From Ferrimonas lipolytica (GTDB taxonomy: Bacteria > Pseudomonadota > Gammaproteobacteria > Enterobacterales > Shewanellaceae), in NCBI RefSeq assembly GCF_012295575.1, contig NZ_CP051180.1, forward strand, positions 3,720,001-3,784,000: DNA of 64,000 nucleotides, written 5' to 3'. Position numbers and translations under genes: made by a program. Below the pieces are notes generated by a model, which was given only the letters and a program-made list of their open reading frames with translations, did not search any database and had not been told where the DNA came from. This document shows, piece by piece, positions 1-11,896 of the stretch. Position 1 is the stretch's first letter. Each line of letters starts with the position of its first letter.

Positions 1-159
<159 letters not shown>

Positions 160-581
160 AACGACATGATTACTTGTTTTGCGCTGAGTGTTCACACAGA
201 TTGTCTGAAATCATTAAGTCTTTGACTTGATGATTTTGGCTCGTTGTTCTTTACGAACGACATGCTCTTTAAAAATTTGGAAAGCTGATAAAATTTTCTC
301 GAGAAACTGTAAGAGTTTCTAAATAAACAATCTTACAAGTGTCTAAAGATATCCGGCGTTACACCTCCTACCCGGAGCGTGTAACTAACGAAAACATTTG
401 GTTGCGGCATATTACGATGCTGAGTTTGCATACTCAGAAGCGTATTGCGCAGGTATTTGGTTCTCAATCGCGGAGAAACGAGAGTGAGCGAGGAAGTTAG
501 CTTTTGCTAATGACCGAAGTGAACGAACGGTTCAACAAAGAGTGAGATTCAAAGACCAAGCAAGACCCCTTGGGGTTGTAT
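160..581 (+). other. 16S-23S internal transcribed spacer without tRNA
   Basis: This 422-base spacer contains no tRNA cloverleaf that I can find, unlike the Ile/Ala or Glu spacers common in gammaproteobacteria. It holds a boxA-like antitermination element, TGCTCTTTA at 263-271. Its end (about 570-590) is complementary to sequence just past the 23S 3' end (about 3460-3475), forming the expected RNase III processing stem of pre-23S RNA. Confidence 0.8.
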
Positions 582-3465
<2,884 letters not shown>

Positions 3466-3546
3466 ATACAACACCCAAGTGGTTTTGCGGATATCGCAGA
3501 GCTTGTGAGATTGTAGAGAAAGTCAGCTTACCAAATTTACGTTTTT

Positions 3547-3664
3547 TGTCTGATGACAATAGCGCTGTGGCCCCACCTGATCCCATGCCGAACTCAGTAG
3601 TGAAACGCAGTTGCGCCGATGGTAGTGTGGGAGTTCCCATGTGAGAGTAGGTCATCGTCAGACA
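3547..3664 (+). rRNA. rrf: 5S ribosomal RNA
   Basis: A ~118-base gene with the standard CCCACCTGATCCCATGCCGA and GAACTCAGTAGTGAAACGC blocks. The ends TGTCTGATGAC and GTCATCGTCAGACA pair to form the terminal helix. It follows the 23S gene in the usual position. Confidence 0.95.
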
Positions 3665-3710
3665 CCTTTTTAGATAATGGCTGAATGCAATTATCTGCAC
3701 AGAATAGTGC

Positions 3711-3787
3711 GGAGTGGTAGTTCAGTTGGTTAGAATACCGGCCTGTCACGCCGGGGGTCGCGGGTTCGAGTCCCGTCCACTCCGCCA
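3711..3787 (+). tRNA. tRNA-Asp (GTC)
   Basis: A 77-base cloverleaf with acceptor stem GGAGTGG/CCACTCC, D-arm TAGTTCAGTTGGTTAGA, anticodon loop CTGTCAC (GTC), T-arm GGGTTCGAGTCCC, and an encoded CCA. It lies 46 bases after the 5S gene and is probably the last gene of the rrn transcript. Confidence 0.96.
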
Positions 3788-3800
3788 TTATTTCGAATAA

Positions 3801-3827
3801 GCCCTGTCCTTTGGACAGGGCTTTTTT
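3801..3827 (+). terminator. rrn/tRNA-Asp intrinsic terminator
   Basis: GCCCTGTCC-TTT-GGACAGGGC forms a perfect 9-bp stem followed by TTTTTT. It lies 14 bases after the tRNA CCA. The same hairpin recurs at about 4010 and 4220 inside the tandem array. Confidence 0.9.
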
Positions 3828-3912
3828 CGTTTCTGGCGTTTGGGAAAATGGCAGTTGCGATATATGCGTCGTTGCGGGAGTGAAGGATGAGCGAGCCGAT
3901 AGTGGTGAAGCG

Positions 3913-3996
3913 TCAGTTCAGTTAGTTGACTCCTCATTTACAACTCAGCGGCCTGTCACGCCGGGGTCGCGGGTTCGAGTCCCGTCCACTCCGCCA
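3913..3996 (+). pseudogene. degenerate tRNA-Asp copy 1
   Basis: The 3' half is nearly intact: anticodon arm with GTC, T-arm GGGTTCGAGTCCC, 3' acceptor strand CCACTCCG, CCA. The anticodon stem has lost one G (CCGGGGTC against CCGGGGGTC). The 5' half is broken: AGTTCAGTTAGTT recalls the D-arm, but it is followed by unrelated sequence and there is no matching acceptor strand. It should not fold into a functional tRNA. Confidence 0.75.
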
Positions 3997-4121
3997 TTAT
4001 TTCGAATAAGCCCTGTCCTTTGGACAGGGCTTTTTTCGTTTCTGGCGTTTGGGAAAATGGCAGTTGCGATATATGCGTCGTTGCGAGAGTGAAGGATGAA
4101 CGAGTCGATAGTGGTGAAGCG

Positions 4122-4206
4122 TCAGTTCAGTTAGTTGACTCCTTATTTACAACTCAGCGGCCTGTCACGCCGGGGGGCGCGGGTTCGAGTCCCGTCCACT
4201 GGGCCA
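4122..4206 (+). pseudogene. degenerate tRNA-Asp copy 2
   Basis: Second decayed copy with the same broken 5' half. Its 3' half carries further changes: GGGGGGCGC in place of GGGGGTCGC in the variable region, and the acceptor strand CCACTGGG rather than CCACTCCG. The anticodon triplet GTC and the T-arm are still legible. Confidence 0.7.
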
Positions 4207-4533
4207 TTATTTCGAATAAGCCCTGTCCTTTGGACAGGGCTTTTTTCGTTTCTGGCGTTTGGGAAAATGGCGGTTGCGATATATGCGTCGTTGCGGGAGT
4301 GAAGGATGAACGAGTCGATAGTGGTGAAACACCAGTTCTGTTGGTTTGATTCTGGTATCTGAAAAGCTTAATACGCAGGACAAATCGACGGCATTGTAGG
4401 CTTCCGCAAATTGAGTGCTCACTAAAGCAGGCTATGGTGAATCTAGCCAGGTTCTCGAAGGGTATCTTTCTACCAATATCAGCTGTTATCCCTTACTATT
4501 CTGCACTGCAAATCCCTTTGATGAAGTGGTGTT

Positions 4534-5562
4534 ATGTCGCTGTCTGTTTCTACCTCCCAAGACCTGTCTCAATGGCATACTTTTGGCCTTCCTGCGCAAG
4601 CTAATCATGCTGTCACTGTTACCTCTATTGAGGAACTGAAACAGGCATTGCAGCTCGAGCAGTACCGCTCACTGCCTAAGTTGATTTTGGGTGGTGGCAG
4701 TAATGTCTTATTTACCGAATCTTTTACAGGGCTACTTATCCGGAACCGGATCATGGGTAAGCGCGTTGAATCACATGATGATAACTTCGAACTGCATATT
4801 GGTGCGGGCGAGGAGTGGGATCCTTTGGTTCGTTGGTGTCTAGACCAAGGGATTGCTGGATTAGAAAACTTGGGGTTGATTCCCGGAACCATGGGCGCGG
4901 CGCCTATTCAAAATATCGGCGCCTACGGCGTTGAACTTGCTGATTATTGCAGCTACGTCGATTACTTGGATCTAGAATTAATGACTTTGATACGAGTTGA
5001 TGCAGCCAGTTGTAATTTCGGCTATCGCGATTCGATCTTTAAGCGAGAATTACTCGGAAATGCCGTGATCTGCGCGGTAGGCTTGACTATCCCCAAGCAG
5101 TGGCAACCACAGCTACGCTACGGCCCATTACAGCAGCTACAACAGCCTACTCCGCAGCAGATCTATGACGAGGTGGTTGCGGTACGACAAAGTAAACTGC
5201 CTGACCCTGATCAATTAGGTAATGCCGGTAGCTTCTTTAAAAATCCACTGATCAGCAAACAACAGTATCAGTTGTTGCAACAGCAATTTGGCGATATTCC
5301 AGGTTATGGTGACGATAACGCAGTTAAGGTCCCCGCAGGTTGGCTTATCGATAAATGCGGCTTGAAAGGGCACCAGATTGGGGGGGCTGCTGTTCATCAG
5401 TTGCAGGCGCTGGTATTAGTTAATATCGGTAATGCTGTTGCTGAGGATGTTTTAGCGCTTGCTCGCCTTGTTATCGATTCGGTTGAGCAACGTTATGGCA
5501 TTGAGCTTGAGCCCGAGGTTAGGATATTAGATAGCCACGGCAATAAGGGCTTTAAGCGATGA
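4534..5562 (+). CDS. murB: UDP-N-acetylenolpyruvoylglucosamine reductase MurB
   Basis: MurB is the cytoplasmic FAD enzyme that reduces UDP-GlcNAc-enolpyruvate to UDP-MurNAc with NADPH, the second committed step of peptidoglycan synthesis. The 342-residue length matches E. coli MurB. The FAD-binding GGGSN is at 53-57 and IPGTMGAAPIQNIGAYG at 116-132. The catalytic residues of type I MurB are present: Arg165 (YRDS), Ser233 (GNAGSFFKNP) and Glu328 (EPEVR). The gene follows the rrn terminator array; its stop overlaps the birA start (ATGA). The ribosome-binding site is weak. Confidence 0.97.
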   Translation: MSLSVSTSQDLSQWHTFGLPAQANHAVTVTSIEELKQALQLEQYRSLPKLILGGGSNVLFTESFTGLLIRNRIMGKRVESHDDNFELHIGAGEEWDPLVRWCLDQGIAGLENLGLIPGTMGAAPIQNIGAYGVELADYCSYVDYLDLELMTLIRVDAASCNFGYRDSIFKRELLGNAVICAVGLTIPKQWQPQLRYGPLQQLQQPTPQQIYDEVVAVRQSKLPDPDQLGNAGSFFKNPLISKQQYQLLQQQFGDIPGYGDDNAVKVPAGWLIDKCGLKGHQIGGAAVHQLQALVLVNIGNAVAEDVLALARLVIDSVEQRYGIELEPEVRILDSHGNKGFKR

Positions 5563-6515
5563 TAAGTGAGACCAGACAACGCTTAATCCAACTGTTAGCA
5601 GATGGTGAATTTCGCTCTGGTGAATGGTTAGCGGAGCATTTAGGGTTAAGCCGTGCTGCCATCCATAACAATATTGAGGCGCTGGCCGAGCTTGGTTTAG
5701 AGATCTACCGAGTTAAAGGCAAGGGCTATCGATTGGAACGGCCATTAAGCTTGCTGGATGGAGCGGTTGTGAATCAACAACGACAAGCACCTTTGCACCT
5801 CTTTTGGCAAATTGACTCGACCAACGCTTACCTGATGAAGCGTAAGCATCTATGTACTAATGGCGAAGCGTGTTTGGCCGAGATGCAAACCGCGGGGCGT
5901 GGGCGTCGGGGGAGAGAGTGGGTGTCACCTTTGGCTTGCCATATTTACTTGTCCTATTTCCATCGACTGGAACAAGGAATGGCGGCGGCAGCCGGATTGA
6001 GTTTGGCTGTTGGGGTGATGTTAGTAGAGGCATTGGAACAAGCTGGTTTTGACGGAGTCGGATTGAAGTGGCCAAACGATCTCTACCTTGATAACAAAAA
6101 ATTGGCCGGGATTTTGGTTGAGTTAAACGGTCAGTTTGGCGAACCAGCTGAGGTTGTGGTTGGTTGTGGGGTTAATGTCAGCATGCCAAGTGGTGTTGCT
6201 ACTGCGATTGATCAGCCATGGCAAGAGTTGCAATTCCTACAAGAAGGCTTGATCGATCGTAGTCGTTTGGCATCGACGATACTGCGACATTTAGATGCTG
6301 GGCTTACCGAGTTTGAACACAGTGGATTGGCGCCGTTTGTGGTGCGATGGCAGCAGCGGGATCAATTTGCAGGTAGAGCCGTGAAGTTGTTAGTCGGCGA
6401 GAATACGATACGAGGTACAGCAGCAGGTATCGATCTGCAGGGTAATTTGCTGCTCAATATTGATGGCGAGATCAAAGCCTTCGCAGCAGGCGAAATATCA
6501 ATGCGGGCTGATTAA
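5559..6515 (+). CDS. birA: bifunctional biotin-protein ligase / biotin operon repressor BirA
   Basis: BirA activates biotin to biotinyl-AMP, attaches it to the acetyl-CoA carboxylase carrier protein, and in the holo form represses bio genes. The 318 residues include an N-terminal winged helix ([20 protein letters not shown], about 20-39), so this is the regulatory group II form. The ligase motif GRGRRGREW is at 113-121, KWPND at 170-174, and KKLAGILVE follows at 180-188. The C-terminal SH3-like cap is present. It overlaps murB by 4 bases (probable translational coupling) and runs 4 bases into the convergent coaA. Confidence 0.96.
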   Translation: MISETRQRLIQLLADGEFRSGEWLAEHLGLSRAAIHNNIEALAELGLEIYRVKGKGYRLERPLSLLDGAVVNQQRQAPLHLFWQIDSTNAYLMKRKHLCTNGEACLAEMQTAGRGRRGREWVSPLACHIYLSYFHRLEQGMAAAAGLSLAVGVMLVEALEQAGFDGVGLKWPNDLYLDNKKLAGILVELNGQFGEPAEVVVGCGVNVSMPSGVATAIDQPWQELQFLQEGLIDRSRLASTILRHLDAGLTEFEHSGLAPFVVRWQQRDQFAGRAVKLLVGENTIRGTAAGIDLQGNLLLNIDGEIKAFAAGEISMRAD

Positions 6516-7450
6516 CCCCGCAGTCGGATCTGTTGGATTAAGTGGTCTTTGCCCTTGGTTAGGATCAATCGAGCCCGCTCTCTTGTTGGTTCGATGTTGT
6601 TGCGTAGGTTGGTGCCGTTAATCTGTTCCCAGATCTTGTCGGCAGTCTTCTCCGCTTCAGTTTCAGTCAGTTTAGCGTAGTGATTGAAGTAGCTGCGCGG
6701 GTCCTGAAATGAGCCCTTCCTAAAGCTTTGGAAGCGATTTACATACCACTGTTTTAACAGAGATTCTTCAGCGTCAACGTAGATGGAAAAGTCGACGTAA
6801 TCGGAGACAAATGGACGCTCTGAGAATTGCGGATAATCGATGGCACTCTGCAATACATTGAGCCCTTCGAGAATCAGAATATCTGGTTGCCGAATCGGTT
6901 GAGTTTCTTTGATGCGGTCGTATTCTAAGTGCGAGTAGATCGGTGCTTCAGCATCTTCCCCACAACGGACGTTACGAACAAAATCCAGCAGCATGCGGAT
7001 ATCGTAACTTTCTGGAAAGCCCTTTCTACTCAGCAGATTTTTCTGTTTGAGTTCTGCCAATGGCATCAGAAAACCGTCGGTGGTGACTAATTCGACCTTG
7101 GGGTGTTCGGGCCAACGTTGTAATAAGGCCTGCAGAATACGTGCCGAGGTACTTTTGCCAACGGCAACCGAGCCAGCAACACTAATTATGTATGGACTAT
7201 GGCTTGGCTTACGGCCGAGAAATTGTTCAAGTACATCACCGCGACGTTGTTTTGCGTTTACATACAAGTTAAGTAAACGGGATAACGGCAGGTAGATCGT
7301 CTCAACTTCTTCTAATGAGATATTCTCATTAATACCACGCAGTTGCTGCAACTCTGCTTCGCTCAATGGTAACGGCACAGCGGCGCGTAATGTAGCCCAT
7401 TGGTCGCGACTAAAGGCTTGGTAGGCGTAGTCTTTAGTGGATTGATTCAC
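6512..7450 (-). CDS. coaA: type I pantothenate kinase CoaA
   Basis: CoaA phosphorylates pantothenate with ATP, the first and usually rate-limiting step of coenzyme A synthesis. The 312 residues carry the P-loop GSVAVGKST at 93-101, the [10 protein letters not shown] segment and the C-terminal ILTKGKDH region typical of the bacterial type I family. The start is GTG at 7448-7450, supported by AGGAG 9-10 bases upstream on the minus strand. The gene is convergent with birA, with stop codons overlapping. The murB-birA-coaA block beside tRNA-tuf is a familiar Shewanella-type arrangement. Confidence 0.96.
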   Translation of the reverse strand: MNQSTKDYAYQAFSRDQWATLRAAVPLPLSEAELQQLRGINENISLEEVETIYLPLSRLLNLYVNAKQRRGDVLEQFLGRKPSHSPYIISVAGSVAVGKSTSARILQALLQRWPEHPKVELVTTDGFLMPLAELKQKNLLSRKGFPESYDIRMLLDFVRNVRCGEDAEAPIYSHLEYDRIKETQPIRQPDILILEGLNVLQSAIDYPQFSERPFVSDYVDFSIYVDAEESLLKQWYVNRFQSFRKGSFQDPRSYFNHYAKLTETEAEKTADKIWEQINGTNLRNNIEPTRERARLILTKGKDHLIQQIRLRG

Positions 7451-7618
7451 GTTGATTTTCTCCTGCTAATGCGATCGCGACTATACAATTGGAACCGCTA
7501 AAGGTACAGCAACTTAACCGGTGGCAAGAGGCATCGTATATTTTGCCTGCACTTTAGCAAATGATCGTTTAAAAGCTGCGCAAACGGGCAATATCTGCGT
7601 TTTTTTTTAAATTAACTA

Positions 7619-7647
7619 TTGCGCTAACCCAAGGCATTTTCTATCAT
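7619..7647 (+). promoter_or_regulatory. probable promoter of the tRNA-tufB unit
   Basis: TTGCGC at 7619-7624 and TATCAT at 7642-7647 are separated by 17 bases. A GC-rich discriminator (GCGCTCCGC) follows, as expected for a stable-RNA promoter under stringent control. It starts 26 bases before the first tRNA. An AT-rich tract (TTTTTTTTAAATTAA, about 7601-7615) lies just upstream and could act as an UP element. Confidence 0.65.
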
Positions 7648-7672
7648 GCGCTCCGCATCGACGAGATGCATC

Positions 7673-7748
<76 letters not shown>

Positions 7749-7753
7749 AATTT

Positions 7754-7838
7754 GGAGGGGTTCCCGAGTGGCCAAAGGGACCAGATTGTAAATCTGATGG
7801 CACTGCCTTCGGTGGTTCGAATCCACCTCCCTCCACCA
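7754..7838 (+). tRNA. tRNA-Tyr (GTA)
   Basis: An 85-base class II tRNA with a long variable arm, anticodon loop ATTGTAAAT (GTA), acceptor GGAGGGG/CCCTCC and encoded CCA. It lies 5 bases after tRNA-Thr. Confidence 0.96.
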
Positions 7839-7874
7839 TATTACTTCCTAGGTGATATTCATCATCAGGAATCG

Positions 7875-7948
<74 letters not shown>

Positions 7949-7957
7949 AATTGATGT

Positions 7958-8033
7958 GCTGATATAGCTCAGTTGGTAGAGCGCACCCTTGGTAAGGGTG
8001 AGGTCCCCAGTTCGACTCTGGGTATTAGCACCA
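7958..8033 (+). tRNA. tRNA-Thr (GGT)
   Basis: A 76-base cloverleaf with acceptor GCTGATA/TATTAGC, anticodon loop TTGGTAA (GGT), T-arm CCAGTTCGACTCTGG and encoded CCA. It is the last tRNA before tufB, the thrT position in E. coli. Confidence 0.96.
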
Positions 8034-8056
8034 TTCTTTCGCAAAAAAATACGTTT

Positions 8057-8092
8057 CCTCTTGATTTAGCTAAGTGCTAACCAAGAGGTTTT
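8057..8092 (+). terminator. stem-loop after tRNA-Thr, possible attenuator
   Basis: CCTCTTG at 8057-8063 pairs with CAAGAGG at 8082-8088, and inside it TTAGC pairs with GCTAA. Only four T follow (TTTTG). It lies between the tRNA cluster and tufB. I read it as a weak terminator or a 3'-processing barrier; read-through into tufB is known in E. coli. Confidence 0.5.
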
Positions 8093-8265
8093 GTCGTGTC
8101 TGCGCAATAAGTGAAACCCTAGTTTTAATTTCGCTGGTTTAACACCACTGTTTTTCGGTGGATGTTAATGATTAACCAAGCGTATGGCGGAAGTCGGTAT
8201 TATACTTTCTTCCAAATAAACCAAGACCAAAGTGGCAAGTCCGCTTAGTTTGACCGAGGCACAAC

Positions 8266-9450
8266 ATGTCTAAAGAAAAGTTTGAACGTACGAAACCGCA
8301 CGTTAACGTTGGTACTATTGGCCACGTTGACCACGGTAAAACCACTCTGACCGCTGCAATCACCAACGTGCTGGCAAAGCACATGGGTGGCGAAGCTAAA
8401 GCTTTTGATCAGATCGATAACGCTCCAGAAGAGCGCGAGCGTGGTATCACCATCGCAGCTTCTCACGTTGAGTACGACACTGAGATCCGTCACTACGCAC
8501 ACGTAGATTGCCCAGGACACGCTGATTACGTTAAAAACATGATCACCGGTGCTGCTCAAATGGACGGCGCTATCCTGGTTTGTGCAGCAACTGATGGCCC
8601 AATGCCACAGACTCGTGAGCACATCCTGCTGTCTCGTCAGGTAGGCGTACCTTACATCATCGTGTTCCTGAACAAGTGTGACATGGTAGATGACGAAGAG
8701 CTGCTTGAGCTGGTAGAAATGGAAGTTCGTGAACTTCTGTCTGAGTACGATTTCCCAGGTGATGACACTCCAGTAATTCAGGGTTCTGCTCTGAAAGCCC
8801 TAGAAGGCGAAGCTGAGTGGGAAGCTAAGATCATCGAACTAGCTGAAGCCCTGGATACTTACATTCCAGAGCCAGAGCGTGCAGTAGATGGTGCATTCTT
8901 GCTGCCAATCGAAGACGTATTCTCTATCCAAGGCCGTGGTACTGTAGTAACTGGTCGTGTAGAGCGCGGTATCGTACGTGTAGGCGACGATGTAGAAATC
9001 GTAGGCGTTAAAGAAACCACTAAGACTACCTGTACTGGTGTTGAAATGTTCCGCAAGCTGCTTGACGAAGGTCGCGCTGGTGAGAACTGTGGTGTTCTTC
9101 TGCGTGGTACTAAGCGTGAAGACGTAGAACGTGGTCAGGTACTGGCACACCCAGGCACCATTAACCCACACACTCGTTTCACTTCAGAAGTATACGTACT
9201 GTCTAAAGAAGAGGGTGGTCGTCACACTCCTTTCTTCAAGGGCTACCGTCCACAGTTCTACTTCCGTACTACTGACATCACCGGTACCATCGAACTGCCA
9301 GAAGGCGTTGAAATGGTAATGCCTGGTGACAACATCCAAATGGATGTTACTTTGATCGCACCAATCGCGATGGAAGAAGGCCTACGTTTCGCTATCCGTG
9401 AAGGTGGCCGTACTGTAGGTGCTGGTGTTGTTGCTACCATCGTTGAGTAA
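8266..9450 (+). CDS. tufB: elongation factor Tu (copy 1)
   Basis: EF-Tu delivers aminoacyl-tRNA to the ribosomal A site as a GTP complex. The 394 residues have the GTPase P-loop GHVDHGKT at 19-26, DCPGH in G3, NKCD in G4, then the two beta-barrel domains ending in VVATIVE. The ATG start gives MSKEKFER. The protein is identical to that encoded at 25012-26196, and the coding DNA appears identical too. It lies in the conserved tRNA-tufB-secE-nusG order. Codon use is highly biased, as expected for a very abundant protein. Confidence 0.98.
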   Translation: MSKEKFERTKPHVNVGTIGHVDHGKTTLTAAITNVLAKHMGGEAKAFDQIDNAPEERERGITIAASHVEYDTEIRHYAHVDCPGHADYVKNMITGAAQMDGAILVCAATDGPMPQTREHILLSRQVGVPYIIVFLNKCDMVDDEELLELVEMEVRELLSEYDFPGDDTPVIQGSALKALEGEAEWEAKIIELAEALDTYIPEPERAVDGAFLLPIEDVFSIQGRGTVVTGRVERGIVRVGDDVEIVGVKETTKTTCTGVEMFRKLLDEGRAGENCGVLLRGTKREDVERGQVLAHPGTINPHTRFTSEVYVLSKEEGGRHTPFFKGYRPQFYFRTTDITGTIELPEGVEMVMPGDNIQMDVTLIAPIAMEEGLRFAIREGGRTVGAGVVATIVE

Positions 9451-9474
9451 TCAACAGTAGTAATTATCCCCCAA

Positions 9475-9497
9475 GGGCGCCGAAAGGCGCCCTTTTT
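9475..9497 (+). terminator. tufB intrinsic terminator
   Basis: GGGCGCC-GAA-AGGCGCCC stem-loop followed by TTTTT, 24 bases after the tufB stop codon. It separates tufB from the secE-nusG unit. Confidence 0.9.
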
Positions 9498-9667
9498 GTT
9501 GTGGAAGTGACCATCTAGCTTGTAAGCAGATGGTCTAATGCAATAGAATCTAGGGCTACTTTTTTGCCGGTTGGCGGTCCATTGTTGGTCTACGCCAATT
9601 TTTTGCTGCCGGCGTGGGCACAATGTGGAACACTCCACAAGCACAGACTCGATACGGGATTGCAGTA

Positions 9668-10039
9668 ATGAGTACCAATACAGAAGACCAAGGCAACTCC
9701 ATGGACATCGTTAAATGGGGTTTGGTTGTCGTTTTAGTTGCGGCAGCCGTGATTGGCAACCAATATTTTGATACGTACTCGGTACTGTATCGTGCGATCG
9801 CCGTTGTTGTAGCGATGGCTGTTGCATTGTTCGTTGCTGCGCAAACCGTCAAAGGTAAGGCAGCATGGGCTTTCACTCAGGAAGCTCGTTTAGAAGTGCG
9901 TAAAGTGGTGTGGCCATCTCGTCAAGAGACCACCCAAACTACGCTGATTGTTTTCGCTGTTACCGCTCTAGTTGCTTTCTGTGTATGGCTGCTAGATATG
10001 GGTTTGGTGAAAATCGTAAACCTGATTACAGGGGTATAA
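9668..10039 (+). CDS. secE: preprotein translocase subunit SecE
   Basis: SecE is the essential clamp subunit of the inner-membrane SecYEG channel. I place the start at ATG 9668 (MSTNTEDQ), which gives 123 residues against 127 in E. coli; the longer open frame back to 9614 would add 18 residues with no family support. Two hydrophobic segments occupy about 17-55, and the conserved cytoplasmic helix [17 protein letters not shown] lies before the last membrane helix ([18 protein letters not shown]). nusG starts 4 bases after the stop, the usual secE-nusG pair. The ribosome-binding site is weak. Confidence 0.93.
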   Translation: MSTNTEDQGNSMDIVKWGLVVVLVAAAVIGNQYFDTYSVLYRAIAVVVAMAVALFVAAQTVKGKAAWAFTQEARLEVRKVVWPSRQETTQTTLIVFAVTALVAFCVWLLDMGLVKIVNLITGV

Positions 10040-10043
10040 CTGC

Positions 10044-10589
10044 ATGTCCGAACAACCTAAAATGCGCTGGTACGTCGTGCAGGCTTTCTCTGGCTTTGAA
10101 GGGCGCGTATCGCAGTCCTTAAAAGAGCATATCAAGATGCACGAGATGGAAGAGTTCTTCGGTGAAGTTCTGGTTCCGACTGAAGAAGTGGTTGAGATGC
10201 GTGCTGGCCAGCGTCGCAAGAGCGAACGCAAATTCTTCCCAGGTTACGTACTGGTACAGATGGTTATGAACGACCAATCTTGGCACTTAGTGCGTAATAT
10301 CCCACGCGTATTGGGCTTTATCGGTGGTACTTCCGACCGTCCTGCACCAATTTCACAGCGTGAAGCCGACTCTATCTTGAATCGTCTGCAAGAGGCCGCT
10401 GAATCGCCACGTCACCGCACCCTGTTCGAACCAGGTGAAGTGGTTCGTGTTAACGATGGTCCATTCGCTGACTTCAACGGTACCGTTGAAGAGGTGGATT
10501 ACGAGAAGTCTCGTGTGAAGGTTTCGGTAATGATCTTTGGCCGTTCTACTCCGGTAGAGCTGGATTTTGGTCAGGTTGAAAAGAGCTGA
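10044..10589 (+). CDS. nusG: transcription termination/antitermination factor NusG
   Basis: NusG binds the RNA polymerase clamp through its N-terminal NGN domain and contacts Rho or ribosomal S10 through its C-terminal KOW domain. The 181 residues match the E. coli length. NGN features are [13 protein letters not shown] near the start and [10 protein letters not shown]. The KOW motif [16 protein letters not shown] is at about 131-146. It is co-transcribed with secE, 4 bases upstream. Confidence 0.97.
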   Translation: MSEQPKMRWYVVQAFSGFEGRVSQSLKEHIKMHEMEEFFGEVLVPTEEVVEMRAGQRRKSERKFFPGYVLVQMVMNDQSWHLVRNIPRVLGFIGGTSDRPAPISQREADSILNRLQEAAESPRHRTLFEPGEVVRVNDGPFADFNGTVEEVDYEKSRVKVSVMIFGRSTPVELDFGQVEKS

Positions 10590-10610
10590 TCAAAAGATCG
10601 TCAAAAACGA

Positions 10611-10640
10611 TTGAGATGGTGCGGCGGATTTGTATATAAT
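10611..10640 (+). promoter_or_regulatory. rplKA promoter
   Basis: TTGAGA at 10611-10616 and a perfect TATAAT at 10635-10640, spacer 18. The GC-rich discriminator TCGCCGC fits growth-rate and stringent control of ribosomal-protein operons. Confidence 0.8.
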
Positions 10641-10656
10641 TCGCCGCTCCTTTTTT
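10622..10656 (+). terminator. secE-nusG terminator overlapping the rplK promoter
   Basis: GCGGCGGATT and AATTCGCCGC form a 10-bp stem with one G-U pair and loop TGTATA, followed by CTCC and six T. The loop and 3' arm contain the TATAAT of the next promoter, so the end of one unit and the start of the next share the same bases. Confidence 0.7.
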
Positions 10657-10660
10657 CACG

Positions 10661-10700
10661 GGGAGTCTAAATCCGTCGGTTTAGACGTTTGAACCCATAC
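10661..10700 (+). promoter_or_regulatory. L1-binding leader site of the rplKA mRNA
   Basis: GTCTAAA at 10665-10671 pairs with TTTAGAC at 10680-10686, flanked by GGGA and GAACCC. E. coli L1 represses its own operon by binding a site before rplK that imitates its 23S target. The position and the asymmetric flanks fit this; I infer the function from location. Confidence 0.6.
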
Positions 10701-10714
10701 AGAGGTAATAACTC

Positions 10715-11143
10715 ATGGCTAAGAAAGTCACTGCTTACATCAAGCTGCAGGTTGCAGCTGGTGCAGCTAACCCGTCACCACCAGTTGGTCCTGCTCTAGG
10801 TCAGCACGGTGTTAACATCATGGAATTCTGTAAGGCGTTTAACGCTCGTACAGACAAGGTTGAGAAAGGTCTGCCAATTCCAGTAGTGATCACTGTTTAC
10901 GCAGATCGCTCCTTTACCTTCGTAACCAAGACTCCACCTGCTGCTATCTTGCTGAAGAAAGCTGCTGGCGTTAAGTCTGGTTCCGGTCGTCCAAACACCG
11001 AGAAGGTAGGTACAGTAACTGACGCTCAGCTGCAAGAAATTGCTGAGACTAAAGCTGCTGATATGACTGGTGCTGACATTGAAGCTATGAAGCGTTCAAT
11101 TGCTGGTACTGCCCGTTCCATGGGTCTGGTAGTTGAGGGTTAA
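10715..11143 (+). CDS. rplK: 50S ribosomal protein L11
   Basis: L11 binds helices 43/44 of 23S rRNA at the GTPase-associated centre and takes part in RelA activation and factor binding. The 142 residues equal the E. coli length. The Pro-rich switch [14 protein letters not shown] lies at about 19-32 and the C-terminal rRNA-binding domain ends in [13 protein letters not shown] good GAGGTAATA ribosome-binding site precedes ATG. It is first in the rplK-rplA unit, 5 bases from rplA. Confidence 0.97.
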   Translation: MAKKVTAYIKLQVAAGAANPSPPVGPALGQHGVNIMEFCKAFNARTDKVEKGLPIPVVITVYADRSFTFVTKTPPAAILLKKAAGVKSGSGRPNTEKVGTVTDAQLQEIAETKAADMTGADIEAMKRSIAGTARSMGLVVEG

Positions 11144-11148
11144 TAACG

Positions 11149-11850
11149 ATGGCTAAAATCTCTAAGCGCATGCGCGTTATCCGCGAGAAAGTAGAAGCTA
11201 CTCGCGAGTACGAAATGAACGAAGCGGTTGCATTGCTGAAGGAACTGGCTACTGCCAAGTTCGTTGAGTCTGTAGACGTAGCTGTAAACTTGGGCGTTGA
11301 CCCACGTAAATCTGACCAAAACGTACGCGGTGCAACTGTACTGCCACACGGTACTGGTCGTGACGTTCGCGTTGCAGTATTTACTCAAGGCGCTAACGCT
11401 GAAGCAGCTAAAGAAGCTGGTGCAGATCTGATCGGCATGGACGATCTGGCTGCTCAGATTAAAGCTGGCGAAATGAACTTCGACGTAGTTGTTGCATCTC
11501 CAGATGCAATGCGCGTAGTTGGTCAGTTGGGTCAAATCTTGGGCCCTCGCGGTCTGATGCCTAACCCTAAGACCGGCACTGTAACTCCTAACGTTGCTGA
11601 AGCGGTTAAGAACGCTAAAGCTGGTCAGGTTCGTTACCGTAACGACAAGAACGGCATCATCCACACTACCATCGGTAAAGTGGACTTTGACGCTGATAAG
11701 TTGAAAGAGAACTTAGAGTCTCTGCTGGTAGCTCTGAAGAAGGCTAAGCCTGCTTCTGCTAAAGGCACTTTCATCAAGAAAGTTTCCATCTCCACCACTA
11801 TGGGTGCAGGTGTTTCAGTTGACCAGGGTTCCCTGGAAACTGTTGCTTAA
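11149..11850 (+). CDS. rplA: 50S ribosomal protein L1
   Basis: L1 forms the mobile L1 stalk near the E site and is the translational repressor of its own operon. The 233 residues match the family. It begins [15 protein letters not shown] and carries the conserved [16 protein letters not shown] block at about 129-144, the signature of the L1 family. It starts 5 bases after rplK and probably shares its mRNA and its leader control. Confidence 0.97.
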   Translation: MAKISKRMRVIREKVEATREYEMNEAVALLKELATAKFVESVDVAVNLGVDPRKSDQNVRGATVLPHGTGRDVRVAVFTQGANAEAAKEAGADLIGMDDLAAQIKAGEMNFDVVVASPDAMRVVGQLGQILGPRGLMPNPKTGTVTPNVAEAVKNAKAGQVRYRNDKNGIIHTTIGKVDFDADKLKENLESLLVALKKAKPASAKGTFIKKVSISTTMGAGVSVDQGSLETVA

Positions 11851-11857
11851 ATCTTGA

Positions 11858-11886
11858 TTTACAGGGCGGGGGATTATCTGTATAAT
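11858..11886 (+). promoter_or_regulatory. rplJL-rpoBC promoter
   Basis: TTTACA at 11858-11863 and a perfect TATAAT at 11881-11886, spacer 17, with a GC-rich discriminator (TCCGCGCCC). Like the rplK promoter, the -10 element sits between the arms of an inverted repeat (11863-11896). Confidence 0.8.
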
Positions 11887-11896
11887 TCCGCGCCCT

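Larger units (their letters stand above)
3740..4345 (+). repeat. three tandem ~209-bp units derived from the tRNA-Asp/terminator region
   Basis: The segment beginning at the anticodon arm of tRNA-Asp (GCCTGTCACG at 3741) recurs at 3951 and 4160, so the period is 210 then 209 bases. Each unit holds the 3' half of tRNA-Asp with CCA, the terminator hairpin, and about 120 bases of AT/GC-mixed sequence. The third unit loses similarity after about 4325. The small open frames inside it are repeats of each other and look non-coding. Confidence 0.92.

Noticed and set aside
3740..4345. CRISPR-like array
   Set aside because: The units are contiguous ~209-bp duplications without short repeats and unique spacers, and no cas genes are near.
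3811..4349. Overlapping 93- and 109-codon open frames in the tandem array
   Set aside because: They repeat because the DNA repeats, run through terminator hairpins and tRNA parts, and have no plausible start signals.
8839..9171. Antisense open frames inside tuf, rpoC and ribosomal-protein genes
   Set aside because: They are shadows created by strong codon bias of highly expressed genes, and both tuf copies show the same ones.
9614..9667. Longer SecE start
   Set aside because: The added residues MGTMWNTPQAQ have no family support; ATG 9668 gives the normal length.
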